64,000 bases of DNA from Brevibacillus brevis NBRC 100599. GTDB lineage: Bacteria; Bacillota; Bacilli; Brevibacillales; Brevibacillaceae. This document shows positions 16,598-25,049 of the stretch, piece after piece. A program made the position numbers and the translations under genes. How positions within the stretch are numbered: the first letter of the stretch is position 1; the number at the start of each line of letters is the position of its first letter. The stretch lies in assembly GCF_000010165.1 (NCBI RefSeq), contig NC_012491.1, positions 5,251,001-5,315,000 of the forward strand. Direction: 5' to 3'. Under the pieces are notes generated by a model. The model was not told where the DNA came from, ran no database searches, and saw nothing but the letters and a program-made list of their open reading frames with translations.

Positions 16598-17059
16598 TTA
16601 TTCGTTTCCCTCGATTTCGACGAAGTAATCACTTTTCCGGTACGCCAGTGCATCCAGTGTCGCTACCAAGCCATGCTCCGTTTCTACACGGATGCGGTAC
16701 CAGGCTGTGCGATTGTTTTTCTTCTCTTCGGTCGCAGTTGCCACCAAGCGATTTCCTTTCATGGCAGCAGCCAAAAATCCGATATTCATCGACAGTGCTA
16801 CAGATGTTTTGCCATAGGAATTACAAGCCGCTGCAAAAACAAAGTCTGCCAGAGAGAAGATGATTGCGCCATGCGCGGTGCCGTGGGCATTCAGCATATG
16901 CTCGGCAACCGTGACTTCCGCAGTCGCCGTTCCTTCTCCCAGCTCAATCAGCTTGATGCCCAAAAATTGAGCAAATGGATCTTGCTTTAGCTTCTCGCAA
17001 ATCTCTGCGTAATGCTTCTGATGGAGCGCTTGTTCGTCTATCAATCTTTTCGTGGTCAT
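16598..17059 (-). CDS. paaI: Hydroxyphenylacetyl-CoA thioesterase PaaI
   Basis: The 153-residue hotdog protein has the PaaI motif L-N-A-H-G-T-A-H-G-A-I-I-F-S-L-A-D-F-V-F-A, with Asn and Asp at the positions used by E. coli PaaI. PaaI removes CoA from ring-hydroxylated phenylacetyl-CoA and rescues the CoA pool. The gene follows the EthD-family gene after two bases. The longer N terminus relative to the second thioesterase fits PaaI. Confidence 0.85.
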   Translation of the reverse strand: MTTKRLIDEQALHQKHYAEICEKLKQDPFAQFLGIKLIELGEGTATAEVTVAEHMLNAHGTAHGAIIFSLADFVFAAACNSYGKTSVALSMNIGFLAAAMKGNRLVATATEEKKNNRTAWYRIRVETEHGLVATLDALAYRKSDYFVEIEGNE

Positions 17060-17061
17060 GA

Positions 17062-17364
17062 TTAAACTACTTCTGCAAAATGCATGGACACAATGGGTCC
17101 AGCGAAGCCACGGAGGTCTTTTCCTGCTGCGCGGCCTTCAGAAGATGACAACGCTTCCGTCAAAGCTTCTTTTGATTCAAAGTACATTTCTGCCATCAGA
17201 TGCAGGTCAGATTCTCCCATTGGTGTTCCGTAGATTTTGCTTACTTCCATTTTGATTAAGCCAGGCATTTTTTCTGCCAATGGGCCATGTACCTCGAAAT
17301 AATGCTTGTCAAAAGCATCGATATCTTCGGGCTTGCGATAAATTGCTACCAATTTCACCATCAT
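17062..17364 (-). CDS. EthD family protein
   Basis: The 100-residue protein belongs to the EthD group of the dimeric alpha-beta barrel fold: M-V-K-L-V-A-I-Y-R-K-P-E-D, H-Y-F-E-V-H-G-P-L-A at residues 20-30, and a C-terminal G-P-I-V-S-M-H-F. EthD proteins are often found in aromatic or ether degradation operons, with the biochemical role rarely known. It is the first gene of the main paa operon. The start is one of two adjacent ATG codons (17364 or 17361) following AGGGATC; the open frame continues 300 bases upstream through the promoter and is not coding there. Confidence 0.8.
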   Translation of the reverse strand: MMVKLVAIYRKPEDIDAFDKHYFEVHGPLAEKMPGLIKMEVSKIYGTPMGESDLHLMAEMYFESKEALTEALSSSEGRAAGKDLRGFAGPIVSMHFAEVV

Positions 17365-17415
17365 GATCCCTGCTTTCCTCAGATTATAGTTGCAATGTGT
17401 GACGACTAATTCATA

Positions 17416-17434
17416 TAACGTTATTTTAACGCAT
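17416..17434 (+). promoter_or_regulatory. Tandem TAACG-box operator at the main paa operon
   Basis: TAACGTTA (17416-17423) and TAACGCAT (17427-17434) have the 11-base period seen at the other two sites. The element lies 12 bases downstream of the -10 box, over the expected transcription start, so a bound repressor would block initiation. Confidence 0.6.
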
Positions 17435-17446
17435 GTTAATATTTTT

Positions 17447-17475
17447 ATTATATAAAGCCTTTGTGACAGGTGCAA
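17447..17475 (-). promoter_or_regulatory. Promoter of the main paa operon
   Basis: TTGCAC (17470-17475), a 17-base spacer and TATAAT (17447-17452) form a strong sigma-A promoter reading toward the EthD gene, which begins about 80 bases downstream. No other promoter this good is seen until paaX, so the twelve genes down to the FlK-like thioesterase may be one transcript. Confidence 0.7.
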
Positions 17476-17604
17476 GTATTTTTCAAAAAGCGCGAAAACT
17501 CCGTCTGCTCTTACTCCCCCCTTCTCTTCATGTTTATGACTGGCAAAAGGCTGACAGAATATGCTTCGATGGGGTGTCTTCCAACTTTTGTGGTCGTGGG
17601 AAGC

Positions 17605-17675
17605 CCTGCCACATGTTTTCCAGTCGCCTGTATCCTCACTGCGTTCGGGCGGTCTCCTTCCAAACATGTGACAGG
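17605..17675. repeat. Intergenic inverted repeat upstream of the paa operon
   Basis: CCTGCCACATGTTT (17605-17618) and AAACATGTGACAGG (17662-17675) pair over 14 positions with one G-T pair, enclosing 43 bases. It is about 130 bases upstream of the paa promoter and has no T-tract, so it is not a standard terminator. It could be a regulator site or a small structured RNA. Confidence 0.45.
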
Positions 17676-17756
17676 ACTTTCGAACAGCTGTGGTTGCCTT
17701 TGATTATTCAAAACATTTGTTAGGGAATTTCAAGGAGTCCTTTTTCGGAATTTAAT

Positions 17757-17989
17757 AAAAGCCGCGTGGGAAGAAGCGAATTTCCAGTCCAAGCGCCTCT
17801 GGAGCCCTACCCAGCGGAGGGATGAATGGCGGGAATGGTTTTAGCTTCAACCTCTGCTACCCCTTCTTCGAGACTGCTACTTTTGAAGCGTTCCCGACAT
17901 TCATTCCAGAGCGGACAGTGAATCCCCCTTGCGGGGCGTAGGCCGAAGCGTAGACTGGAAATTCGCTTCTTCCCCTCCCCAACAGCCAC
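17757..17989. repeat. Nested palindromic intergenic element, copy A
   Basis: About 233 bases between the cta terminator and the paa promoter. Outer arms of 22 bases at 17768-17789 and 17953-17974 are perfect complements (core GCGAATTTCCAGTC and its complement). An inner imperfect stem pairs GATGAATGGCGGGAA with a copy near 17891-17907. A conserved CCCCTTGCGGGG hairpin lies before the right arm. Copy B at 29991-30216 has the same layout and about three quarters similar sequence. No open frame fits. It may be a structured RNA or a small palindromic mobile element. Confidence 0.75.
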
Positions 17990-18006
17990 TTAATAAAACA
18001 AATACA

Positions 18007-18039
18007 CAAAAAAAGAGGACAGACCCAATGTCTGTCCTC
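18007..18039 (-). terminator. cta operon terminator
   Basis: GAGGACAGAC (18015-18024) and GTCTGTCCTC (18030-18039) form a perfect ten-pair stem with a five-base loop, followed on the minus strand by a run of T (18014 to 18008). It lies 20 bases after the ctaF stop. Confidence 0.9.
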
Positions 18040-18058
18040 TCTCGCATCGCTCCACTTT

Positions 18059-18376
18059 CTAGACCCAGACCCAGAAAATAAAGACGATGATCGCCATCAT
18101 AATTACAAACAATCCTGCGAAAATACTGATCCGTGCAAACTCATGACCTTTTTGATCCATGTGCATCCAGACATACAGCTGGAAGAACGCTTGAACAAAG
18201 GCCAGTGCTACGATGAATGGTACGGTAAAACCTGATGGAATTGCTTCATACGCCACTGCAATGAATGCCAGTGCGGTCAATACGAGAGATCCGATGAAAG
18301 CAACAAGGTGTCTTTTCGGACCTTCGTGCTTCACTTTCGGTTTGCGTACCTCTTCATTATGAGCTTGTGCTCCCAT
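18059..18376 (-). CDS. ctaF: Cytochrome c oxidase subunit IV
   Basis: The 105-residue protein has three hydrophobic segments and the subunit IV motif Q-L-Y-V-W-M-H-M-D. It is an accessory membrane subunit of the caa3-type terminal oxidase and the last gene of ctaCDEF, three bases after ctaE. Confidence 0.9.
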   Translation of the reverse strand: MGAQAHNEEVRKPKVKHEGPKRHLVAFIGSLVLTALAFIAVAYEAIPSGFTVPFIVALAFVQAFFQLYVWMHMDQKGHEFARISIFAGLFVIMMAIIVFIFWVWV

Positions 18377-18379
18377 AGA

Positions 18380-19006
18380 TTATCCCACCTTTCCACCGAT
18401 CATACCCATGAGATATACCACGGTAAAGATGAATACCCATACAACGTCGATAAAGTGCCAGTACAGACATGCCAGGTAGAACTTCGGCGCAGTTACTACC
18501 GTTAGGCCCTTTTTCGTCGCAGATAGTTGCAAAAGGGTGATCCAGCAAATCCCGAACGCTACGTGAGCTCCGTGGAATCCAACCAATGTATAGAAGGCAG
18601 ATGAAAATGCACTCGTTGACATTTTCAGTCCTTCATTTACATAGTGTACAAACTCGTAAATCTCCAAAGCAAGGAAGCCGAGACCGAGTATTACTGTGAT
18701 AGTCAGCCATAGCTGAATCTTCTTGAGGTCTTTCCTGTGAAGAGCCAGTGTAGCCATAACACTTGTCATCGAGCTGGTAAGCAAGAGAAGTGTGGCCACT
18801 GCAACGAGATTCATGTCAAACAACGCTTGGGACGTTGGTCCACCATTTGCTTGATCACGAAGAGCGATAAATGTTGCAAACAAGGAACCGAAGAGAACTG
18901 TCTCCCCACCGAGGAAGAGCCAGAAGCCAAGAACCTTATTCTTACCTTCAAGGGTGGCTTTTTCCGGTTCGTCAGGCAATACTGCATGTGCGTGATGGTT
19001 AGCCAT
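18380..19006 (-). CDS. ctaE: Cytochrome c oxidase subunit III
   Basis: The 208-residue membrane protein has five predicted helices, as in bacterial caa3 oxidases where subunit III has five to seven. Motifs F-W-L-F-L-G-G-E, G-F-H-G-A-H-V and Y-W-H-F-I-D-V-V-W-V-F-I-F identify it. Its start overlaps the ctaD stop (TAATG). It supports subunit I but holds no redox centre. Confidence 0.93.
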   Translation of the reverse strand: MANHHAHAVLPDEPEKATLEGKNKVLGFWLFLGGETVLFGSLFATFIALRDQANGGPTSQALFDMNLVAVATLLLLTSSMTSVMATLALHRKDLKKIQLWLTITVILGLGFLALEIYEFVHYVNEGLKMSTSAFSSAFYTLVGFHGAHVAFGICWITLLQLSATKKGLTVVTAPKFYLACLYWHFIDVVWVFIFTVVYLMGMIGGKVG

Positions 19007-20850
19007 TAAGCCTTTACCCCTTTCTCTTCGAGTTCATCTTCATGAATGTGATAGCCTGGATCGTCTTTCACTGAACGGGTAAACATGCAGGACAGTGTAG
19101 CGAGTATTCCAATGACTACAACCACATAGTTGTGGTAGATAAAGCCATAGCCTGCCACGAACAATCCGAGAGACATCAGGAATGGCAAGAACGATGGCGA
19201 TGGCATGTGAATGTCGCCAATAGGCTCCGCAGGCGTCATGCCTTTGTTACCAGCCATTTTCTCAACCCACAACGCATCCAAACCGCGAACGAGAGGCGTT
19301 TGAACGAAGTTGTACTCCGGCGGCGGCGAAGGAATCGCCCATTCGAGTGAACGTCCATCCCAAGGATCTGCAGGAGCGCGTTTGGAGCTCTTCGCTGCAA
19401 CGACTACGTTGATCACGAATAGGATGGTACCGATCGTCATACCAAATGCACCAATCGTACTGATAAAGTTCCCCATATCCAGGTTCTGATCTTTGAGGTA
19501 TGTAAAGACGCGGCGCGGCATCCCCATCAGACCCAGGAAGTGTTGCGGGAAGAAGGTAAGGTGGAAACCAATGAAGAACGTCCAGAAGTTCCATTTACCA
19601 ATTGTTTCGTTCAGCATTTTACCGAACATTTTCGGCCACCAGTAGTAAAGACCAGAGAAGAGACCGAATACGAGACCCCCTACGATTACGTAGTGGAAGT
19701 GAGCAACTACGAAATAACTGTCATGGTATTGATAGTCAGCCGGCGGAACCGCAAGCATAACCCCTGTCATACCACCGATTGTAAACGTTGGGATAAATCC
19801 TACTGCAAACAGGTTTGCGGTAGGGAAGCGGATTTGACCGCCCCACATGGTCAACAGCCAGTTAAAAATTTTGATCCCTGTAGGAACAGCAATCAACATG
19901 GTTGCAAGTCCAAACAGCGTGTTGGCAATTGCGCCCAAACCTGTTGTGAACATGTGGTGAGCCCACACCATGAAGCCCAAGAAACCGATCAGCGCTGTTG
20001 CAAATACCATAGAGCTGTAACCAAACAGACGCTTTCTTGAGAATGTAGAAACTACTTCTGAAATGACACCGAATGCCGGGAGAATCAAAATGTATACTTC
20101 GGGGTGACCGAAGATCCAGAACAAGTGCTCCCAGATAACAACGTTACCACCTGCGTCAGGGTTAAAAAAGTTTCCGCCGAACAAACGGTCAAACATCAAC
20201 AGAACCAAACCAACCGTAATCGCAGGGAATGCGAAGAGGATCAAACCGGATGTAATAAAGGACGTCCAGGTGAACATTGGCATACGCATGAATGTCATAC
20301 CTGGAGCACGCATGTTGATGATCGTAACCAGGAAGTTAATACCACCAATCAGCGTTCCGAGACCGGCAATTTGCAAACCGAGTACGTAGAAGTCTACGCC
20401 TCTGCCACTGTATTGATTCAAAGCCAAGGTTGTATACGATGTCCAACCAGCATCAGGTGCGCCACCCAAGAACCAGCTTGTGTTCAGTAGCACTCCCCCG
20501 AAGAAAAATAGCCAGAATCCGAGAGCGTTAACAAACGGGAATGCTACGTCGCGTGCACCGATTTGAAGAGGGACAATCGCGTTCATCAAAGCAAAAATGA
20601 TCGGCATAACCGCCAAGAAAATCATCGTAGTGCCGTGCATCGTAATTAATTCATTAAAAGTCTTGGCACCAACGAGTTCAATCTCTGGGTACATCAACTG
20701 CAAACGAATCAGCAGGGCTTCCAAACCACCGGCCAAGAAGAATATCCCACCAGCAATCAGATACAGGATCGCAATCTTCTTATGGTCCACTGTCGTAAGA
20801 TAATCCCACAGCCCCGAGCGATTTGGTGCATGAGAAGCATGTGCAGACAC
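19006..20850 (-). CDS. ctaD: Cytochrome c oxidase subunit I
   Basis: The 614-residue subunit has twelve or more membrane helices and the heme-copper oxidase residues: H-G-T-T-M (low-spin heme ligand), W-x-x-x-x-H-P-E-V-Y-I (Cu-B His and the cross-linked Tyr), A-H-H-M-F-T-T-G (two Cu-B His) and F-H-Y-V-I (heme ligands). It reduces O2 and pumps protons in the cytoplasmic membrane. The start is GTG at 20850 after AAGGAGG; the gene lies 71 bases after ctaC. Confidence 0.95.
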   Translation of the reverse strand: MSAHASHAPNRSGLWDYLTTVDHKKIAILYLIAGGIFFLAGGLEALLIRLQLMYPEIELVGAKTFNELITMHGTTMIFLAVMPIIFALMNAIVPLQIGARDVAFPFVNALGFWLFFFGGVLLNTSWFLGGAPDAGWTSYTTLALNQYSGRGVDFYVLGLQIAGLGTLIGGINFLVTIINMRAPGMTFMRMPMFTWTSFITSGLILFAFPAITVGLVLLMFDRLFGGNFFNPDAGGNVVIWEHLFWIFGHPEVYILILPAFGVISEVVSTFSRKRLFGYSSMVFATALIGFLGFMVWAHHMFTTGLGAIANTLFGLATMLIAVPTGIKIFNWLLTMWGGQIRFPTANLFAVGFIPTFTIGGMTGVMLAVPPADYQYHDSYFVVAHFHYVIVGGLVFGLFSGLYYWWPKMFGKMLNETIGKWNFWTFFIGFHLTFFPQHFLGLMGMPRRVFTYLKDQNLDMGNFISTIGAFGMTIGTILFVINVVVAAKSSKRAPADPWDGRSLEWAIPSPPPEYNFVQTPLVRGLDALWVEKMAGNKGMTPAEPIGDIHMPSPSFLPFLMSLGLFVAGYGFIYHNYVVVVIGILATLSCMFTRSVKDDPGYHIHEDELEEKGVKA

Positions 20851-20921
20851 GGGTTTACCTCCTTTTTAAGCGTCACTGCCTATGACGATTGTCAATGCAA
20901 TAAGTTTTATGAGGTTTTACT

Positions 20922-21950
20922 TTACTTTTTCTCGCTTACGCTCAATGTCTCCATGTACTCTACAAGTGCTTTCACTTGGTTGTCATCGAGGTTGAGGTTA
21001 GGCATTTTGTTGCCTGGCTTGATTTTTTGCGGATCTTTCAGCCACTCTGCAATGTTTTCAGGCGTATGTGCTTTGATACCTGCTACACGTTCGCGATCTG
21101 CAAAGTTAGTCAGGTTTGGCCCCATCTTACCGCCTTTACCTGCCACAGCGTGACATCCCAAACAGCTCTTATCAAAGATTTGTTGACCTTCTGCAGCCAG
21201 TGGAGAAGTTGCCGTTACAGGTTCTTTTGCCTGAACGCCCTTCATGTTCGCTACCCAAGTGTCAAAATCTGCTTGTTCCTTTACTTCTACCTTGAAGTCC
21301 ATCAAGGCATGGGAGGCTCCACAGAGCTCCGCACATTTACCGTAGTAAATGCCTGCTTTGTCTGCTTGCAGCCACATTTTGTTTTCTTGCCCTGGGTTCG
21401 TATCGATTTTACCGCCCAATGCAGGAATCCAGAATGCGTGCTTAACATCAGATGCTGATAATACGAATTGAACCTTTTTACCAACCGGCAATACCAAGTC
21501 TTGTGCACTCGCTACTCCAAGATCAGGATACTCGAATTCCCACCAGAATTGGTGAGCGGTAACCTTTACTTGAACTGCTTCCTCTTTCGGGTACTCCTTG
21601 TGCAGTGCGAAACCAGTAGTAACAGTCGGAATCGCCATGATGATTAGGAGCAAGAAAGGAATTACCGTCCAAAGAATTTCAAGTGCATGATTTCCTTCAA
21701 CCTGCTTAGGAATGCCTTGCTGTCCGGGACGCTTACGATAGCGGATAAGGACGTACGTAAAGATCGCCATAACGACAATGAAGACGCCGATCATGATAGC
21801 GGAGGACAGCTTCATCAGGTCAAACTGCATCGCAGCTACCGGACCAGAGGGCTTGAGCGCTGAGAGCTCATCCTTGCCACACCCGGTTAACACTAGCGCC
21901 AGCAGAGCAAACAGGGAAAACTGACGCCAATACTGTTGCCAACCCTTCAT
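20922..21950 (-). CDS. ctaC: Cytochrome c oxidase subunit II with cytochrome c domain
   Basis: The 342-residue lipoprotein precursor (L-V-L-T-G-C lipobox) has two membrane helices, a cupredoxin domain with the CuA site C-A-E-L-C-G-A-S-H-A-L-M, and a fused C-terminal cytochrome c domain with C-L-G-C-H and the axial Met in K-M-P-N-L. The fusion defines a caa3-type oxidase. It is the first gene of ctaCDEF. No ctaA or ctaB heme synthesis genes are adjacent, unlike in B. subtilis. Confidence 0.95.
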   Translation of the reverse strand: MKGWQQYWRQFSLFALLALVLTGCGKDELSALKPSGPVAAMQFDLMKLSSAIMIGVFIVVMAIFTYVLIRYRKRPGQQGIPKQVEGNHALEILWTVIPFLLLIIMAIPTVTTGFALHKEYPKEEAVQVKVTAHQFWWEFEYPDLGVASAQDLVLPVGKKVQFVLSASDVKHAFWIPALGGKIDTNPGQENKMWLQADKAGIYYGKCAELCGASHALMDFKVEVKEQADFDTWVANMKGVQAKEPVTATSPLAAEGQQIFDKSCLGCHAVAGKGGKMGPNLTNFADRERVAGIKAHTPENIAEWLKDPQKIKPGNKMPNLNLDDNQVKALVEYMETLSVSEKK

Positions 21951-22286
21951 ACCAATGAACCCCTCTTTCTTCGTGTTGGTAACGTTCTAGCCACGCCTAT
22001 AACTAGAAGTTTTCGTACTTTTCTATCTGCTTAAAGAAATCGCATACAATACCATTCACAACTATAATACCCAAACGTGAAAAGTATTAGCAGCCATTCC
22101 AAAAACAAACAGCAAAGTAAGGGGCAGTATTGCACACTTCTACCCAAGCGTGGTAACCATTTAAGTATACATAAATTTTCCTTAATACAAAGGCTATTTG
22201 TTATGATTTTGTTAACAAATTTATGAACAATTTTGTGAACATTGCAGTTAAATTCTGCCATACTATACATTTTAAAGGAGAATTCT
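21951..22286. other. Intergenic region between divergent ctaC and short-chain dehydrogenase genes
   Basis: A 336-base AT-rich spacer holding both promoters. It contains the perfect palindrome TTGTTAACAA (within 22209-22220) and repeated GAACA motifs just before the dehydrogenase gene, and a TTGTGAAT on the minus strand near 22052-22059 that resembles the redox-regulator ResD box. These are weak sites; no coding frame is convincing here. Confidence 0.35.
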
Positions 22287-23123
22287 ATGCAAAAAAGACC
22301 AATTGCACTAGTCACTGGTACCTCAAGTGGCTTTGGTAAGCATGCATCGGTCGCTTTAGTCAAGGCTGGTTTTCAGGTAATTGCTGCTATGCGTGATCCA
22401 GCAAAAAGAGACCCTCTTGACAAATTGGCAAGCTTGCTTATAGATCCTGACCACCTGGAAGTCATTTCCCTTGATGTTACGAATTCGGAACAAATTCAGG
22501 AGGCGATCACCTCCATCATTGCAAAACATGGGCGCATTGATTTGTTGGTAAACAATGCCGGCTACGCGTTGGGTGGCTTTGCTGAGGAGGTCTCTTCTGA
22601 AGAATGGCGCAAGCAGTTTGATGTAAATGTGTTTGGGCTGATCGACGTCACTCGGGCAGTCTTGCCTTATATGCGGCAGCAACAAGCTGGACGAATTATA
22701 AACGTAAGCAGCATCAGTGGGCGATTTGGTTTCCCCGGTCTCTCGCCGTATGCCGCATCCAAGCATGCAGTCGAAGGCTTCAGTGAATCGCTTCGCCTTG
22801 AAATGCTACCCTTTCAGGTTCAAGTCGTCCTTGTTGAGCCCGGCTCCTTTCGTACAGCCATCTGGGAGAAAGGAATGCAAGACCAACAGCTTGATGAAGA
22901 CTCTCCTTACGCCTCCCAAATGAAGCAACTGATACGTCACGTAGAAGCAATCATAGAAAAGGCACCTGCTCCCGACGCAGTCATCTCGACGATTGTCCAT
23001 GCGGCCACCACTCCCAAGCCGCGATTCCGCTACCCGGTTGGCCGAGGCGTGGGACTTACAATCGTCGCAAAAAATTGGCTTCCGTGGTCATGGATTGAGC
23101 GAATCGTGACAAAGCGATCGTAA
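22287..23123 (+). CDS. Short-chain dehydrogenase/reductase
   Basis: The 278-residue protein is a classical SDR: NAD(P)-binding T-G-T-S-S-G-F-G at residues 10-17, N-N-A-G near residue 86, catalytic Ser in I-N-V-S-S-I-S, and Y-A-A-S-K with the catalytic Tyr and Lys. It resembles the group annotated as retinol dehydrogenase-like oxidoreductases; substrate unknown. The ATG at 22287 follows AAAGGAG; an ATG-less extension to 22242 has no ribosome site. Transcribed alone, divergent from ctaC. Confidence 0.88.
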   Translation: MQKRPIALVTGTSSGFGKHASVALVKAGFQVIAAMRDPAKRDPLDKLASLLIDPDHLEVISLDVTNSEQIQEAITSIIAKHGRIDLLVNNAGYALGGFAEEVSSEEWRKQFDVNVFGLIDVTRAVLPYMRQQQAGRIINVSSISGRFGFPGLSPYAASKHAVEGFSESLRLEMLPFQVQVVLVEPGSFRTAIWEKGMQDQQLDEDSPYASQMKQLIRHVEAIIEKAPAPDAVISTIVHAATTPKPRFRYPVGRGVGLTIVAKNWLPWSWIERIVTKRS

Positions 23124-23140
23124 TGATTTTTCCATAAACA

Positions 23141-23165
23141 AAACACACCCCCAAGGAGTGTGTTT
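23141..23165. terminator. Bidirectional terminator after the short-chain dehydrogenase
   Basis: AAACACAC and GTGTGTTT form an eight-pair stem with a nine-base loop. It lies between the convergent dehydrogenase and DUF2512 genes and can serve both. Confidence 0.6.
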
Positions 23166-23178
23166 GCACGTTGAACAA

Positions 23179-23529
23179 CTATACACTTTCCGTTCGTCCT
23201 GTTCGTATCAGCCAAACATGCTGGATATATTCTGCTACGCCAAAAAATATCGCAACAAAACCGGCCCCGACTGCAGCGATTTGAGCCGTCGGCAAAAACA
23301 CAATGCTTCCATAAACGATCAAAAAGCCGATAATCAAGTCAAACATGGTCGTAAGCCAAAGACTCCCTGCTGTAAGGATCGCCCTATCCAAAAAATATCC
23401 GGCGATTGCCAAGACAAATCCGACTCCGACAGACTGATATAGATTAGCGAAATTCACTTCTGGAAAGAGAGCATCTGCCAAAACGACCAACAACGGACTA
23501 ACGAGCAGCTTCATCAAAAGACCGTCCAC
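23179..23529 (-). CDS. DUF2512 (YndM-like) membrane protein
   Basis: The 116-residue protein has four hydrophobic segments and matches the DUF2512/YndM family of small Bacillus membrane proteins (M-K-L-L-V-S-P-L-L-V at the start, A-G-Y-F-L-D-R in the middle). Function unknown. The GTG start at 23529 follows GGAGAG; an ATG five codons later is an alternative. Confidence 0.7.
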   Translation of the reverse strand: MDGLLMKLLVSPLLVVLADALFPEVNFANLYQSVGVGFVLAIAGYFLDRAILTAGSLWLTTMFDLIIGFLIVYGSIVFLPTAQIAAVGAGFVAIFFGVAEYIQHVWLIRTGRTESV

Positions 23530-23576
23530 GTCTATTTACTCTCCTTTACTGGGGGTGTACTCAGTATGCCCCTCGT

Positions 23577-23804
23577 TTACTTCAGCCATGTCATGAGGCC
23601 GTCGTATACGGGCTTGTAAACCATTTCCACCCAATAAACAGGATTGGGGACAACCCCTTTTTCAGCTCCTGCGTACAAACCAACACTGATGACGAGCAAC
23701 CCGAGAAAGACAGCGATCTCTTTACGCTGCCGCTTCCGAATTAGTCGGGGCAGCTCGTATGCACAAACGATTATGGATATAACGATGACAGCAAATGTCG
23801 ACAT
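23577..23804 (-). CDS. Small two-helix membrane protein in the germination operon
   Basis: The 75-residue protein has an N-terminal hydrophobic segment (residues 3-18), a basic stretch R-L-I-R-K-R-Q-R-K, a second hydrophobic segment (27-44) and a C-terminal amphipathic part. The ATG at 23804 has GGGGGAG upstream and lies 28 bases after the gerC stop, so it should be cotranscribed. I do not recognise it. Its place after gerA and gerC, with no gerB, makes it a candidate accessory subunit of the receptor. Confidence 0.6.
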   Translation of the reverse strand: MSTFAVIVISIIVCAYELPRLIRKRQRKEIAVFLGLLVISVGLYAGAEKGVVPNPVYWVEMVYKPVYDGLMTWLK

Positions 23805-23832
23805 ACAAACTCCCCCTGCCCCTGTTACACAA

Positions 23833-25014
23833 TCACCTTTCTTCAAAGGCATTATTGATGGTTCCTAAACGTCTGATTTTCACATCAGCTTTGACATGTA
23901 CAGGCAGCTTGGAAAATCCCTTTTCCCAATTGCTCCCTATCTTCTTCCATACCTTCGGGTATTGCCGATGAATCGCTTCTCCGAATCCATATATGTCTAC
24001 TCCATTTTTCTTGGCATTGGCAATGGCTTTTGTCGCCAATGCTTCCAGTGATTTTTCTGCCTCTTTTTCCAGCTCCTTGATCGTATCCTCCTCTGTCAGA
24101 TCGAGCTTGCATTGCACTTCGCCAATATCATTTTCCAAAGCGATGTGAACGATGACTTCAGGCGTGCCATTTTTCATGGTAGCCTCGATTTTCGCGTCGG
24201 CGTGCATGACTTCCAGCGTCAAGAGTCCTCCCCCCTTGCAAGGCATACTTCCGACCGTGCTTTTTACTTTGCCTGTAATGTAACTATAGGCTTTGCTGTC
24301 CGCTTCACTCAGCCAGTTGATCATCTTGTCTCCCCGGAAAGTAGCCAATGTCGTATATTGAAGAAGCACGGGGGTATCTATTTGCTCGACGTTATTTCGT
24401 TTGTCCCCCTCCCTTGCAGGTCCGGTTAGTCGCACGCCTGTCAAAACGGCTTCTTTCCCTTTGCTGGTAAAGTCAGTAATCAATTGATCCATTGTAACTG
24501 CTGCGGTAGGCGCCCATACTTTGGAGGATGTCTCTAAAGAAGCAAACATTTCTGTAGAAGGGATTTGTTCAAGCGGTGTGATCACTCTTAGGATGTTGCG
24601 TGCCGTCGTTCCTCTAGCGATGGCAATATAAAAGTCAGTCCGAAACTCATGGTCACGCGAGACAAAATCGATGACAGGAGCGATCCCTTCCCTCGCGACC
24701 TCCTCGCCAAATATGAGCATCCGCGTGTGGGCCATATAAATTTTCCGAGGAGAGATCGTGGTCATTTTGCGCACAGCCTCAAAAATTGTCGGAGCGTTCA
24801 TCGTAAAGAGAGTAACAGGTGCACGTCCAGGCTTCCCCTTGTTGGCCGCGACCTCTGCAGGGTCGACTACTTGAACCGAAACCTGATAGCCTGTTTGCAC
24901 TTTATCAATACCAATCCCGACCGCAATCGCTAAATCGTTCAGTTCTTTTCGATCCCAACAACCAGCTAGGATAATAACGAGCACGATGCAGAGAAGAACT
25001 TTTATCCCTTTCAC
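23833..25014 (-). CDS. GerAC-family germinant receptor lipoprotein
   Basis: The 393-residue lipoprotein precursor has signal peptide and lipobox L-A-G-C-W-D-R-K-E-L, the hallmark of GerAC/GerKC proteins. It is the C subunit of spore germinant receptors, anchored at the outer face of the spore inner membrane. The start is GTG after AAAGGAGTG. It follows the A-subunit gene by 35 bases. The B (permease-like) subunit gene is not in the operon. Confidence 0.92.
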   Translation of the reverse strand: MKGIKVLLCIVLVIILAGCWDRKELNDLAIAVGIGIDKVQTGYQVSVQVVDPAEVAANKGKPGRAPVTLFTMNAPTIFEAVRKMTTISPRKIYMAHTRMLIFGEEVAREGIAPVIDFVSRDHEFRTDFYIAIARGTTARNILRVITPLEQIPSTEMFASLETSSKVWAPTAAVTMDQLITDFTSKGKEAVLTGVRLTGPAREGDKRNNVEQIDTPVLLQYTTLATFRGDKMINWLSEADSKAYSYITGKVKSTVGSMPCKGGGLLTLEVMHADAKIEATMKNGTPEVIVHIALENDIGEVQCKLDLTEEDTIKELEKEAEKSLEALATKAIANAKKNGVDIYGFGEAIHRQYPKVWKKIGSNWEKGFSKLPVHVKADVKIRRLGTINNAFEER

Positions 25015-25049
25015 TGGTGCCCACTCCTTTACATGCTGTGGAAAGTCTC

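Noticed and set aside
17605..17675. Terminator upstream of the paa promoter
   Set aside because: The 14-pair stem has no T run on either strand and no gene ends nearby.
22031..22363. 110-codon minus-strand frame between ctaC and the dehydrogenase
   Set aside because: Overlaps the start of the dehydrogenase gene; Cys/Leu/Phe-rich, no ribosome site.
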